NCBI GenBank assembly: GCA_030833305.1
Contig: JAURHL010000013.1
Location: 1 to 22,119 of the forward strand
Source of the DNA: Acidimicrobiales bacterium
GTDB taxonomy: Bacteria; Actinomycetota; Acidimicrobiia; Acidimicrobiales; Ilumatobacteraceae
DNA: 22,119 nt
Reading direction: 5' to 3'
How positions within the stretch are numbered: position 1 is the stretch's first letter; each line of letters begins with the position of its first letter. The notes beneath the pieces were generated by a model, which was not told where the DNA came from, searched no databases, and saw nothing but the letters and a program-made list of their open reading frames with translations. Position numbers and translations under genes: made by a program. Shown one piece after another: positions 6,753 through 13,664 of the stretch.

Positions 6753-7858
6753 TTCGTCCGACACGTGTCGCCGTGAATCTGACTTGGTGCGTGCCCGGGG
6801 CGGTGGGGGGAAGTGAGGAGTACCTCGTTCGCCAGATGCTCGGCCTCTCGCAGGATCAGGTCGAGCCGACGTTGTTCGCGCCACGGGGTTTCGCCGCGGC
6901 CCATCCCGAGTTGATCGCTCGATTCGAATGTGTCGAGACCGACGCTGACGGAGTGTCACGTTCACGACGAATCCTGAACGAGTCGACGTGGTTGTTCCGT
7001 CGCACCCGGGGTTTCTCCTTGGTCCACCATGGTGGGGGAACGATTCCGGCCCGTCATCGAACTCCGACGCTGCTCACCGTTCACGACCTTCAGTACCTCA
7101 CGTTTCCGGATTACTTCGACCGACGAAGACTGACGTACCTGCGCGCGATGATGCCGCGGTCCATCCGCCGCGCGACGGCGATCGCCGTTCCCACCGAGTT
7201 CGTGAAGTCGACTGTCTGTGATGCATTCGACGTTCCGGGCGAACGTGTGCACGTCGTCCCCCACGGCATCGAGCCCCAATTGGGTCTTCGAGCGACACCG
7301 GAAAGCGACTTGAGGGCGAAATTCGGTCTGGGCGACGAGCCGTACGTGGTCTTCCCGGCCATGACGCATCCGCACAAAGGCCACGCTTTCTTGCTGGACG
7401 TCATGGAGAGACATTGGAGTCGTCGAGGAGTTCGGTTGGTTCTGATCGGTGGACGTGGATCGGCGGATGAAGCCGTGATGAGACGGATCTCCGACCAGCC
7501 GTTGTCATCGGCGGTGTCGCGACTCGGCCGCGTGTCGGCGGCCGACCGGGACGGACTGATACGGGCCGCCACGGCAATGGTGTTCCCCAGCCAGTACGAG
7601 GGTTTCGGCGCACCGCTGATCGAGGCGATGGCCTTGGGCACCCCGGTCGTCTGCAGTGATCGCGCATGTCTGCCCGAGGTCGTCGGCGACGGTGGGCTCG
7701 TGCTGGAACTGGACGTCGATCGGTGGGGAGGAGCGCTCGACGCCGTCGACGCGCGTCGATCCGCACTGGTCGAGGCCGGTCGTGGCCGCGTGAGCCACTT
7801 CACATCGGCCGTCTCGGGAGATGCGTTGACTCGCGCGTACCGGAGTGTGCTCTCGTGA
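6749..7858 (+). CDS. GT4 family glycosyltransferase (TTG start)
   Basis: A GT-B glycosyltransferase of 369 residues. The N-terminus RVAVNLTWCVPGAVGGSEEY is a typical acceptor-domain glycine loop. LLTVHDLQY follows, then PAMTHPHKGH, which replaces the usual RKN donor loop with HKGH, and EGFGAPLIE (284-292), the E(x7)E motif. The TTG at 6749 overlaps the previous stop as TTGA and has a strong ribosome site, GAGGTG at 6738-6743. The longer frame upstream is the shadow of the preceding gene. Translational coupling implies the three GT4 enzymes act on one glycan. Donor sugar is unknown. Confidence 0.88.
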   Translation: MIRPTRVAVNLTWCVPGAVGGSEEYLVRQMLGLSQDQVEPTLFAPRGFAAAHPELIARFECVETDADGVSRSRRILNESTWLFRRTRGFSLVHHGGGTIPARHRTPTLLTVHDLQYLTFPDYFDRRRLTYLRAMMPRSIRRATAIAVPTEFVKSTVCDAFDVPGERVHVVPHGIEPQLGLRATPESDLRAKFGLGDEPYVVFPAMTHPHKGHAFLLDVMERHWSRRGVRLVLIGGRGSADEAVMRRISDQPLSSAVSRLGRVSAADRDGLIRAATAMVFPSQYEGFGAPLIEAMALGTPVVCSDRACLPEVVGDGGLVLELDVDRWGGALDAVDARRSALVEAGRGRVSHFTSAVSGDALTRAYRSVLS

Positions 7859-9111
7859 GTACCGGTTTGAAGTTGGTGGTGTTGTGCCCGCACTTCGACC
7901 CGGACACCGCGCCGACGGGAGTCGTGATGACTCGGATCGTCGAGGAGTTGGGTGCGCTGGGACACGAAGTGCACGTCGTGACTTCTCTGCCGTGGTATCG
8001 CGAGCACCGCGTCGACGAGGCATGGTCGACGGTGCGTTGGCGCGATCGAACCGCGACCACGGGGTGGGGGACGATCGCCCGACTCGATCCCCACGCCGGG
8101 GGCGACAAGCGCAATCTCGTTCGACGTGCCGTTGGCTTCATCGGCTTCTCGGTCGTGTCGGTCCTGGCCGGGGCACTCGCAGGTCGTGGTGGGCGTCGTG
8201 TGGACGCCGTGATCGCGATGTCACCACCGCTCACCTTGGGAGTCGCCGGGCGTCTGGTCGCCTGGTTGCGACGCGCACCGCTCGTGTTCAACATTCAAGA
8301 TGTGTTCCCCGATGCGGCGGTGGAGACCGGGGCCATCACCAATCGGTGGGTGATCGCGGCCGCTCGGGCGCTCGAGAAGGTCTCGTACCTGTTGTCGAGT
8401 CGGGTGACGGTGCTGTCCGACGACCTGGCCCACAACGTGGTGTCCAAGATCGGCGCCTCGAAAGCGACTCGGGTCGTGGTGATTCCGAACTTCGTCGACA
8501 CTGAGCGGATCGTTCCCCTCGATGCCGCGACCGACTATCGACGCGAACTCGGCCTCACGGATCGTCCCGTCGTGATGTACGCGGGGAACATCGGCTACTC
8601 CCAGTCGTTGGAGATGTTGGTGGCCGCGGCCCGCGCTCGTCCCGGCGTCGATTTCGTGATCAACGGAACCGGATCGGCGCGCTCGGATCTCGAACGTTCG
8701 GCACTGGGGCTGAGCAATCTCGTTTTCGGGGATTTCCAGCCGCCGGAGCGACTGTCCGAAGTGTTGGCCACCGGTGACATCCACGTCGTTCTTCTCCGAC
8801 GGGGATTGGGCCGGGTGAGCGTTCCCTCCAAGACCTACTCGATCATGGCCGCGGGCCGACCCATCGTGGCCGCCGTCGATGCCGGGACGGAGGTCACCCG
8901 GTTGGTGGATGGCGCAGGATGCGGACTCGTCGTGTCCCCGGACGAGACCGGCTCATTTCTCGCCGCCATCGACCGAATGGTGAACGATGCCGATGCTCGC
9001 GCCGACATGGGACGGCGCGCCCGCGCGTTCGTGGAGTCGCAGGCCTCCCCACGAGCGGTCGCCGAGCGCTACGCGGATCTCGTGCACGAGATCCGGCGGT
9101 CCAAGCGTTGA
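7855..9111 (+). CDS. GT4 family glycosyltransferase, WcaI/WbuB-like
   Basis: A 418-residue GT-B enzyme. The opening LVVLCPHFDPDTAPTG and HEVHVVTSLPWY (38-49) match the WcaI/WbuB branch, which transfers fucose-type or N-acetylfucosamine-type sugars in capsule and O-antigen pathways. FNIQDVFPD (145-153), YAGNIGYSQ (242-250) and VPSKTYSIMAAGRP (323-336) are the branch's donor-site motifs; the Glu of the usual E(x7)E is replaced as in that branch. The GTG at 7855 overlaps the previous stop (GTGA) and has GGAG at 7842-7845. About 63 upstream codons in frame are arginine-rich shadow sequence. A deoxysugar donor would fit the nearby gmd, but this is inference. Confidence 0.88.
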   Translation: MSTGLKLVVLCPHFDPDTAPTGVVMTRIVEELGALGHEVHVVTSLPWYREHRVDEAWSTVRWRDRTATTGWGTIARLDPHAGGDKRNLVRRAVGFIGFSVVSVLAGALAGRGGRRVDAVIAMSPPLTLGVAGRLVAWLRRAPLVFNIQDVFPDAAVETGAITNRWVIAAARALEKVSYLLSSRVTVLSDDLAHNVVSKIGASKATRVVVIPNFVDTERIVPLDAATDYRRELGLTDRPVVMYAGNIGYSQSLEMLVAAARARPGVDFVINGTGSARSDLERSALGLSNLVFGDFQPPERLSEVLATGDIHVVLLRRGLGRVSVPSKTYSIMAAGRPIVAAVDAGTEVTRLVDGAGCGLVVSPDETGSFLAAIDRMVNDADARADMGRRARAFVESQASPRAVAERYADLVHEIRRSKR

Positions 9112-9128
9112 ATTCACCCACTTTGTCC

Positions 9129-9152
9129 GGTGACCCCGTAATCGGGTCCACC
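9129..9152. repeat. Imperfect inverted repeat between the GT4 operon and the next promoter
   Basis: GGTGACCC (9129-9136) pairs with GGGTC-C-ACC (9144-9152), leaving one bulged C and a 7-nt loop. There is no T-run, so it is not a clear terminator. It lies just upstream of the TAGCCT element at 9159, where an operator could sit. Confidence 0.3.
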
Positions 9153-9158
9153 CGCAGG

Positions 9159-9164
9159 TAGCCT
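9159..9164 (+). promoter_or_regulatory. Predicted -10 element of the His-rich protein/pyrophosphorylase operon
   Basis: TAGCCT within GGTAGCCT lies 9 nt before the GTG at 9174, with no Shine-Dalgarno between. The same GGTAGCCT octamer occurs at 17312-17319 before the GT2 operon. Confidence 0.5.
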
Positions 9165-9173
9165 CCCTTCCTC

Positions 9174-9980
9174 GTGGGTAAGGCATCGTCAGCCAAGAAA
9201 GTCGCTCGTTTGGCCCAGAAGGGCAAGGGGCGCAAGGTTCGTTTCCAGGGCGGGACGTTGTTCCCCGCCATCATCGTGGGTATCTCCGTGGTCGGATTGG
9301 CACTCGTCGTCTATTCGCGGTCCTCGATTCCGAACCAGAACGTTCCCCCGACGGTCGAGGATCACTGGCACGCCTCGTACGGCTTCTACGCCTGCGACGC
9401 GTGGCTCCCCGACCTCCAGGGCAACAAGGAAGAACTCGATTCGGCCGGCCAGTTGGCCAATGACGGTTTTCGCCGCACCGGTATTCACAGCCACGACGAC
9501 GGAGTCATCCACTGGCATCCGTACTCATCGTCGGCCACGGGTCGCAACGCCAAGCTCGGCGTCTTCCTCGACGTGTACGGCGTCAAGGTCTCCGACACCA
9601 AGATCGAGTTCCCCGCCGATCAGGGTGGAGCCGTGTACGAAGAAGGCGTCACGAAGTGCACGGTCGACGGCAAGGAGGTCGACGGTGAGGTCGTCGTGTA
9701 CGCCTTCGACTCCTACGACAACGGCGACGACTACTCGACCTACATCACGAACTTCGATCAGATCCGTCTGAAGAACGATGCGATGGCTTTCTCGATCGTC
9801 TTCGCTCCGGCCGGATCCGACCCCGAACTGCCGCCGTCGGCCGCCTCGTTGCCCGAGTTGGGTGCCGCGGACATGGGCACGAACGTGACCACGACGGTTG
9901 CCGGCGATGCCAGCACCACCACCGTTGCCGGCGATGCCAGCACCACCACCGTGCCGGCCTCCACCACCACGAGTCCTTGA
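9174..9980 (+). CDS. Membrane-anchored histidine-rich protein of unknown function
   Basis: A 268-residue protein with a very basic cytosolic N-terminus (1-25), one membrane segment (about 29-48) and an outer domain of about 170 residues, so it is a type II anchored protein. The outer domain carries three H-x-H pairs: HWH (64-66), HSH (105-107, followed by DD) and HWH (113-115). It also has two cysteines, Cys74 and Cys162. The histidine pairs suggest metal binding. A GIHSHDDGVIHWHP-type motif recalls uncharacterised prokaryotic surface proteins with an H-T-H-D-x-x-G-x-I-H pattern; this is memory, not a search. The tail (about 236-268) is a Thr/Ser-rich linker-like region. Its stop overlaps the pyrophosphorylase start (TGATG), implying co-expression with GDP-sugar synthesis. 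Function unknown. Confidence 0.8.
   Translation: MGKASSAKKVARLAQKGKGRKVRFQGGTLFPAIIVGISVVGLALVVYSRSSIPNQNVPPTVEDHWHASYGFYACDAWLPDLQGNKEELDSAGQLANDGFRRTGIHSHDDGVIHWHPYSSSATGRNAKLGVFLDVYGVKVSDTKIEFPADQGGAVYEEGVTKCTVDGKEVDGEVVVYAFDSYDNGDDYSTYITNFDQIRLKNDAMAFSIVFAPAGSDPELPPSAASLPELGAADMGTNVTTTVAGDASTTTVAGDASTTTVPASTTTSP
9888..9941 (+). repeat. 27-bp tandem duplication encoding TTTVAGDAS twice
   Basis: Two nearly identical 27-nt units (9888-9914 and 9915-9941) encode TTTVAGDAS; they differ only in synonymous Thr codons (ACG versus ACC) at the start. A third, partial unit (TTTVPAS) follows. The repeat extends a Thr-rich, probably unstructured, extracellular tail. Confidence 0.85.
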
Positions 9981-10987
9981 TGCGCGCGGTCGTCCTGGTG
10001 GGCGGGTTCGGCACTCGGCTGCGCCCCTTGACCCTGACGACTCCCAAACCGATGTTGCCGGTCGGACACCGACCGATCGTCGAGAACCTGGTGCGCATGT
10101 TGTCGGCGGCCGGAATCACCGAAGTCGTTCTCGGTCTGGGTTTCAAACCCGAACCCTTCATCGCGGCCTTCCCCGATGGTGAGTGTGCCGGGGTTCGACT
10201 TCATTACGCGGTCGAACCCGAACCGCTCGACACCGCCGGGGCCATCAAGTTCGCCGCCGAACACGCCGGTATCGACGACACCTTCGTCGTGGTGAACGGC
10301 GACGTGCTGACCGATCTCGACGTCGCGGCATTGATCGCATTCCATCGCTCGACGGGCGCCGAGGCCACCATCCACCTGACTCCGGTCGAGGATCCCTCGG
10401 CTTACGGAGTGGTGGCATTGGCCGAGGACGGACGGGTGGAACGATTCGTCGAGAAGCCGGCGCCTGGCACCGCCCCGAGCAACTTGATCAACGCCGGTAC
10501 CTACGTCCTCGAACCGTCGGTGCTGGCGCGAATTCCTTCGGGTCGCAAGGTGTCCATCGAACGTGAGACCTTCCCGAGCATCGTCAGCGACGGTCGCTTG
10601 TTCGCCTTGTCCACCGATGACTATTGGATCGACACCGGTCGTCCCGAGCCCTACCTACGGGCGAATCTCGACATGATCGACGGAGTGCGCCGAACCCTGC
10701 GCGCTGACGCGGTCGAAGATGGTGCTCGGGTGGACGGCGGTGCCCGGGTGTCCCACAGTTTGATCTCTCGGGGAGCGGTGGTGGGCTCCGGAGCGGCAAT
10801 CGAGGATTCCGTCGTTCTCGGATCAGCGGTCATCGAGGATGGCGCGGTGGTCCGGGGCTCCATCGTGATGGGCCACGTCGGTCGGTCATCGATCATCACC
10901 GACACGGTGGTGGGTGCCGAGGGCCGAGTGGACGAGGGTGTCGTTCTGTCCCATGCGTTCGTGCCCGATCCCAACGCGGTGAAGTAG
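9980..10987 (+). CDS. Nucleotidyltransferase, probable mannose-1-phosphate guanylyltransferase
   Basis: A 335-residue sugar-nucleotide pyrophosphorylase that joins a sugar 1-phosphate to an NTP. The N-terminal signature GGFGTRLRPLT (8-18) with Lys24 in TPKPMLPV, the metal-binding VNGDVLTD (105-112), FVEKP (156-160), NAGTY (171-175) and WIDTG (216-220) are all present. Residues about 240-325 form a left-handed beta-helix of hexapeptide repeats. This arrangement fits eukaryote/actinobacterial-type GDP-mannose pyrophosphorylases (mycobacterial Rv3264c type). Glucose- or dTDP-sugar specificity is possible. The presence of gmd nearby favours GDP-mannose. ATG 9980 overlaps the upstream stop by one base. 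The SDR gene begins 3 nt after its stop. Confidence 0.87.
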   Translation: MRAVVLVGGFGTRLRPLTLTTPKPMLPVGHRPIVENLVRMLSAAGITEVVLGLGFKPEPFIAAFPDGECAGVRLHYAVEPEPLDTAGAIKFAAEHAGIDDTFVVVNGDVLTDLDVAALIAFHRSTGAEATIHLTPVEDPSAYGVVALAEDGRVERFVEKPAPGTAPSNLINAGTYVLEPSVLARIPSGRKVSIERETFPSIVSDGRLFALSTDDYWIDTGRPEPYLRANLDMIDGVRRTLRADAVEDGARVDGGARVSHSLISRGAVVGSGAAIEDSVVLGSAVIEDGAVVRGSIVMGHVGRSSIITDTVVGAEGRVDEGVVLSHAFVPDPNAVK

Positions 10988-10990
10988 CTC

Positions 10991-11929
10991 GTGAAGAACG
11001 GTCCGAAACCCCCGTTGCCGGCATCGGTGATGGTCGTGGGTGGTGCCGGATTCCTCGGATCGCACACGGTCGACCGGCTCCTGTCCGAGGGCGTTCGGGT
11101 CTCGGTGGTCGACGACCTGTCCACCGGCAGCTTGCCCAACTTGTCCGATGCCCGCGGGAACGCGGTCTCGGGTTCGTTGGGGATCGACACGGTGGATGCC
11201 GGCATCGCCGAGTTCGCCGAACTCGTTCGACGTCGTTCCCCCGACGTGCTGGTGCTCTGCGCCGCGTTCCTCGGACGTCACGATGACGCGCTCGCGGCCG
11301 GTCGTTCGTACGCGCTCGTGTTGTCGGTGCTGGAGGCGTGTCGGGCGGCGCGAGTGGGGAAAATCGTCGTCGTCGTTCCCGGTGATCTGTTGTACGGGGA
11401 GGTGCCGGCGCGCGAGTTGCCGGTGAAGGAGGATCGCCCGCTGCGGCCCGTCGGGTCCCTCGGAGTGACCGTCGCGGCCTCACTGGAGTTGCTGGATATG
11501 TATCGACGTGATCACGGCATGGACTTCACCGCTCTGGCCGTTGCGACCCTCTATGGCCCGCGGCAGAGTCCTGCTGGCGGCATCGTGGCCGAGTTTCTGT
11601 CCGCACACCGGGACGGGGTGCCGCCGGTCGTTCGTGGTGATGGTCGGCGCACTCTCGATGTCTTGTACGTGGCCGACGCGGTCGATGCGATCTTCCGCGC
11701 CCTCACACGGGGGAGCGGTTTGTTGCTGCACGTGGCGTCGGGTGAACAGACCGGTCTGCGTTCGATCCTCCAGACGATCGGCATCGAAACGGTGGTGTCC
11801 GAGAAGGTGGCTGGCCGAACGATCGGGCGCATGGCCCTGTCGCCGGCGCGAGCCCGACTTCATCTCGGATGGGTGCCCTGGACCGGGCTGGCCGAGGGCA
11901 TCGCGTCCACCATCACGGCGAGCGTCTGA
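10991..11929 (+). CDS. Extended SDR (NAD-dependent epimerase/dehydratase-like), catalytic residues lost
   Basis: A 312-residue protein with the UDP-sugar epimerase fold. The NAD loop GGAGFLGSH (17-25) is intact, and DDLSTGSLPNL, LYGPRQSPAGGIVAEF (187-202) and GDGRRTLDVLYVADAVDAI (216-234) align with galactose epimerases. However, the YxxxK dyad expected in SPYGVSK reads GSLGVTV, so Tyr is Leu157 and Lys is Val161. The upstream catalytic Ser/Thr region reads VPGDLLYG in place of an SSxxxYG-type motif. It probably binds NAD without oxidoreductase chemistry, acting as a scaffold or regulator. The reading frame is undisturbed, so it is not a recent pseudogene. The start is a GTG at 10991, 3 nt after the pyrophosphorylase stop. 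Confidence 0.85.
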   Translation: MKNGPKPPLPASVMVVGGAGFLGSHTVDRLLSEGVRVSVVDDLSTGSLPNLSDARGNAVSGSLGIDTVDAGIAEFAELVRRRSPDVLVLCAAFLGRHDDALAAGRSYALVLSVLEACRAARVGKIVVVVPGDLLYGEVPARELPVKEDRPLRPVGSLGVTVAASLELLDMYRRDHGMDFTALAVATLYGPRQSPAGGIVAEFLSAHRDGVPPVVRGDGRRTLDVLYVADAVDAIFRALTRGSGLLLHVASGEQTGLRSILQTIGIETVVSEKVAGRTIGRMALSPARARLHLGWVPWTGLAEGIASTITASV

Positions 11930-11935
11930 GAGACC

Positions 11936-12679
11936 TCAGCGGAAGAGGTCTTCTTGCGGGGGTCGCACGATCTCGCTCATCGACGACTCGCGAAACCAGG
12001 ACGGATCGACGCCACGCACCACGGCCACGGGAATCCCGCTCGATTTTCCCATCACCAACTCGGCGGCGGAGGCGATCTCGTCGGCCGCGCACACTTCGGT
12101 CACCTGCATCATGCGTCCGAGCGCGTCCGGGGTGCCACGGAGATCGACGACGGCCGCCACACCGGCGACTCCGATGGCCACGTCGGTCAGCCCCTTGCGC
12201 CACGGTCGACCGAAGGTGTCCGAGATGATGACACCGACCGAGACACCGAGACGCGCCTTCACGATGTCGCGGATGCGCCGGGCCGAGCGGTCGCTGTCGA
12301 TCGGCAAGAGAGCCGCCCAACCGCGCTCGACGTTCGAGAGGTCGATTCCGCTGTTGGCGCACACGAAGCCGTGTTTGGTCTCGGTGATGATCAGGTCACC
12401 GCGTCGACGCACCACTCGAACGGCTTCGTCCTCGACGAGCGCCTTGTGGGACAGCGGATCGTCGGCGTCGATGGCGACCATGCGGCCCTCGGCTTTGGAC
12501 ACCACCTTTTGCGTGACGACGAGCACGTCGTTGTCGCACAGCGGGCCGTTGGGCTCTTGGCGGCACGCGTCCGCGATGATCTCGCCGAGTTGATCGTCGG
12601 GGCGGATCTCGCCGATGCCGACGACTCCCCATGCACTGAGGCGCATGGGGACGGAGGTTGATGCGTTCTCATCGGTCAT
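11936..12679 (-). CDS. cofE: Coenzyme F420:L-glutamate ligase (stand-alone ligase)
   Basis: This enzyme adds glutamate residues to F420-0 using GTP. The protein has 247 residues. Motifs seen are TQKVVSKAEG (56-65), ITETKHGFVCANSGID (98-113) and ISDTFGRPWRKG (152-163), the last two contributing GTP/metal and product binding. It corresponds only to the N-terminal half of mycobacterial FbiB; the C-terminal nitroreductase-like domain, which reduces dehydro-F420-0, is missing. ATG 12679 overlaps the end of cofD by 11 nt and has AAGGAG on the minus strand at 12686-12691, a strong ribosome site 6 nt away. It ends 7 bases from the SDR stop, so the operons converge tightly. Confidence 0.93.
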   Translation of the reverse strand: MTDENASTSVPMRLSAWGVVGIGEIRPDDQLGEIIADACRQEPNGPLCDNDVLVVTQKVVSKAEGRMVAIDADDPLSHKALVEDEAVRVVRRRGDLIITETKHGFVCANSGIDLSNVERGWAALLPIDSDRSARRIRDIVKARLGVSVGVIISDTFGRPWRKGLTDVAIGVAGVAAVVDLRGTPDALGRMMQVTEVCAADEIASAAELVMGKSSGIPVAVVRGVDPSWFRESSMSEIVRPPQEDLFR

Positions 12680-13646
12680 GTCGGGCTCCTTCGCGGGCGG
12701 CGGTCAACGTGGTGGTGGCGAGAGACGCGGCGATCTCGGGGGTTCTCATGATGGTTTCGGCGACCACGCATCGGACTCCGATGGCTTCGATCGCGTCGCG
12801 ATGTTCGGCGTCTTGCTCGTCGATCACGAGAGTGCCACAGATCGGCGCATAGATGCGCGCCACGCCCAGGACCGAAGCTTCGAAACCGAGTTCGGAGAGC
12901 ATTCGGTCGGCCGGACCTTTCAAGGCCGAGCCGGCGACGATCGGCGAGATGGCCACCACACGATCGCGGTGCGCGGCCAGGGTGGCGTCGACACCGTGGA
13001 GGGCCCGGATCGGGCCGATCGAGACCAGTGGATTCGACGGCGCGATGATGACCGCCTCCGACGCGCCGATTGCGTCGATGAAGGTGGATCGCGCGTGATC
13101 GGCTCCGTCGAAACGGATTGCGGTCACCGGCACCGAATGTCGGCGTTTCACGAAGTACTCCTGGAAGCCCACCGTCGTGACGTGGCCGTCCTCGAGAATG
13201 TCGACCATGGTTCGAACGCGATCGTCGGTCATCGGCACGATGCGGATCGCGAGTCCCCACGCGCGGGCGATCTCTGCGGTCACCTCGCTGAGCGTCGCGC
13301 CCTCCGACAGACGGGCGGTTCGATAGAAGTGCGTGGCGAGGTCACGATCGCCCAAGTTGAACCATTCGGGTGCGGCGGTCGACCCGGCGGGACGCACACC
13401 GACGTATCGCGTCAGGTTGGCCATGGCGGTCCACGTTTCGTCGGCCAATCCCCAGCCACGCTCCGGGTCGATCGCACCGGCAACCGTGTAGGTGACCGTG
13501 TCGATGTCGGGAGAAATGGACAGTCCGTGCAACACGGTGTCGTCGCCGGTGTTGACCACGGCGGTGACTTCCGCGGGATCGACCGCCAGAACGAGCCCGC
13601 GCAGGAATCGAGCGGCACCGACGCCACCGGCCAGGACTGTGATCAC
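12669..13646 (-). CDS. cofD: 2-phospho-L-lactate (PEP) transferase, F420 biosynthesis
   Basis: CofD/FbiA transfers the phospholactyl or enolpyruvyl-phosphoryl group from the CofC product to FO, giving (dehydro-)F420-0. The protein has 325 residues, the usual length. GGVGAARFLRGL (7-18) binds the nucleotide. VNTGDD (31-36), SPDIDTV (45-51), DPERGWG (60-66) and WFNLGDRDLATHFYR (95-109) are family hallmarks. The start is a GTG at 13646 giving MITVLAGG. It has no clear Shine-Dalgarno, and AAGAAT lies 6 nt upstream, so it may have its own leaderless promoter. It may also be read from the GT4 gene that ends 18 nt upstream. It overlaps cofE downstream. Confidence 0.95.
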   Translation of the reverse strand: MITVLAGGVGAARFLRGLVLAVDPAEVTAVVNTGDDTVLHGLSISPDIDTVTYTVAGAIDPERGWGLADETWTAMANLTRYVGVRPAGSTAAPEWFNLGDRDLATHFYRTARLSEGATLSEVTAEIARAWGLAIRIVPMTDDRVRTMVDILEDGHVTTVGFQEYFVKRRHSVPVTAIRFDGADHARSTFIDAIGASEAVIIAPSNPLVSIGPIRALHGVDATLAAHRDRVVAISPIVAGSALKGPADRMLSELGFEASVLGVARIYAPICGTLVIDEQDAEHRDAIEAIGVRCVVAETIMRTPEIAASLATTTLTAAREGARHDR

Positions 13647-13652
13647 AACGTC

Positions 13653-13658
13653 ATTCTT
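13653..13658 (-). promoter_or_regulatory. Possible internal -10 element for cofD
   Basis: On the minus strand AAGAAT within GGCAAGAAT ends 6 nt before the GTG of cofD. The spacing and flank resemble the element at 5661. Read-through from the GT4 gene is an alternative source of transcript. Confidence 0.28.
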
Positions 13659-13664
13659 GCCGGT

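Noticed and set aside
9129..9152. Inverted repeat considered as an intrinsic terminator for the GT4 operon
   Set aside because: The stem has a bulge and no T-run follows. Kept only as a low-confidence repeat.
10991..11929. SDR gene considered as a pseudogene
   Set aside because: The frame is complete with a normal length, intact NAD loop and no stop or frameshift. Only the catalytic residues differ.
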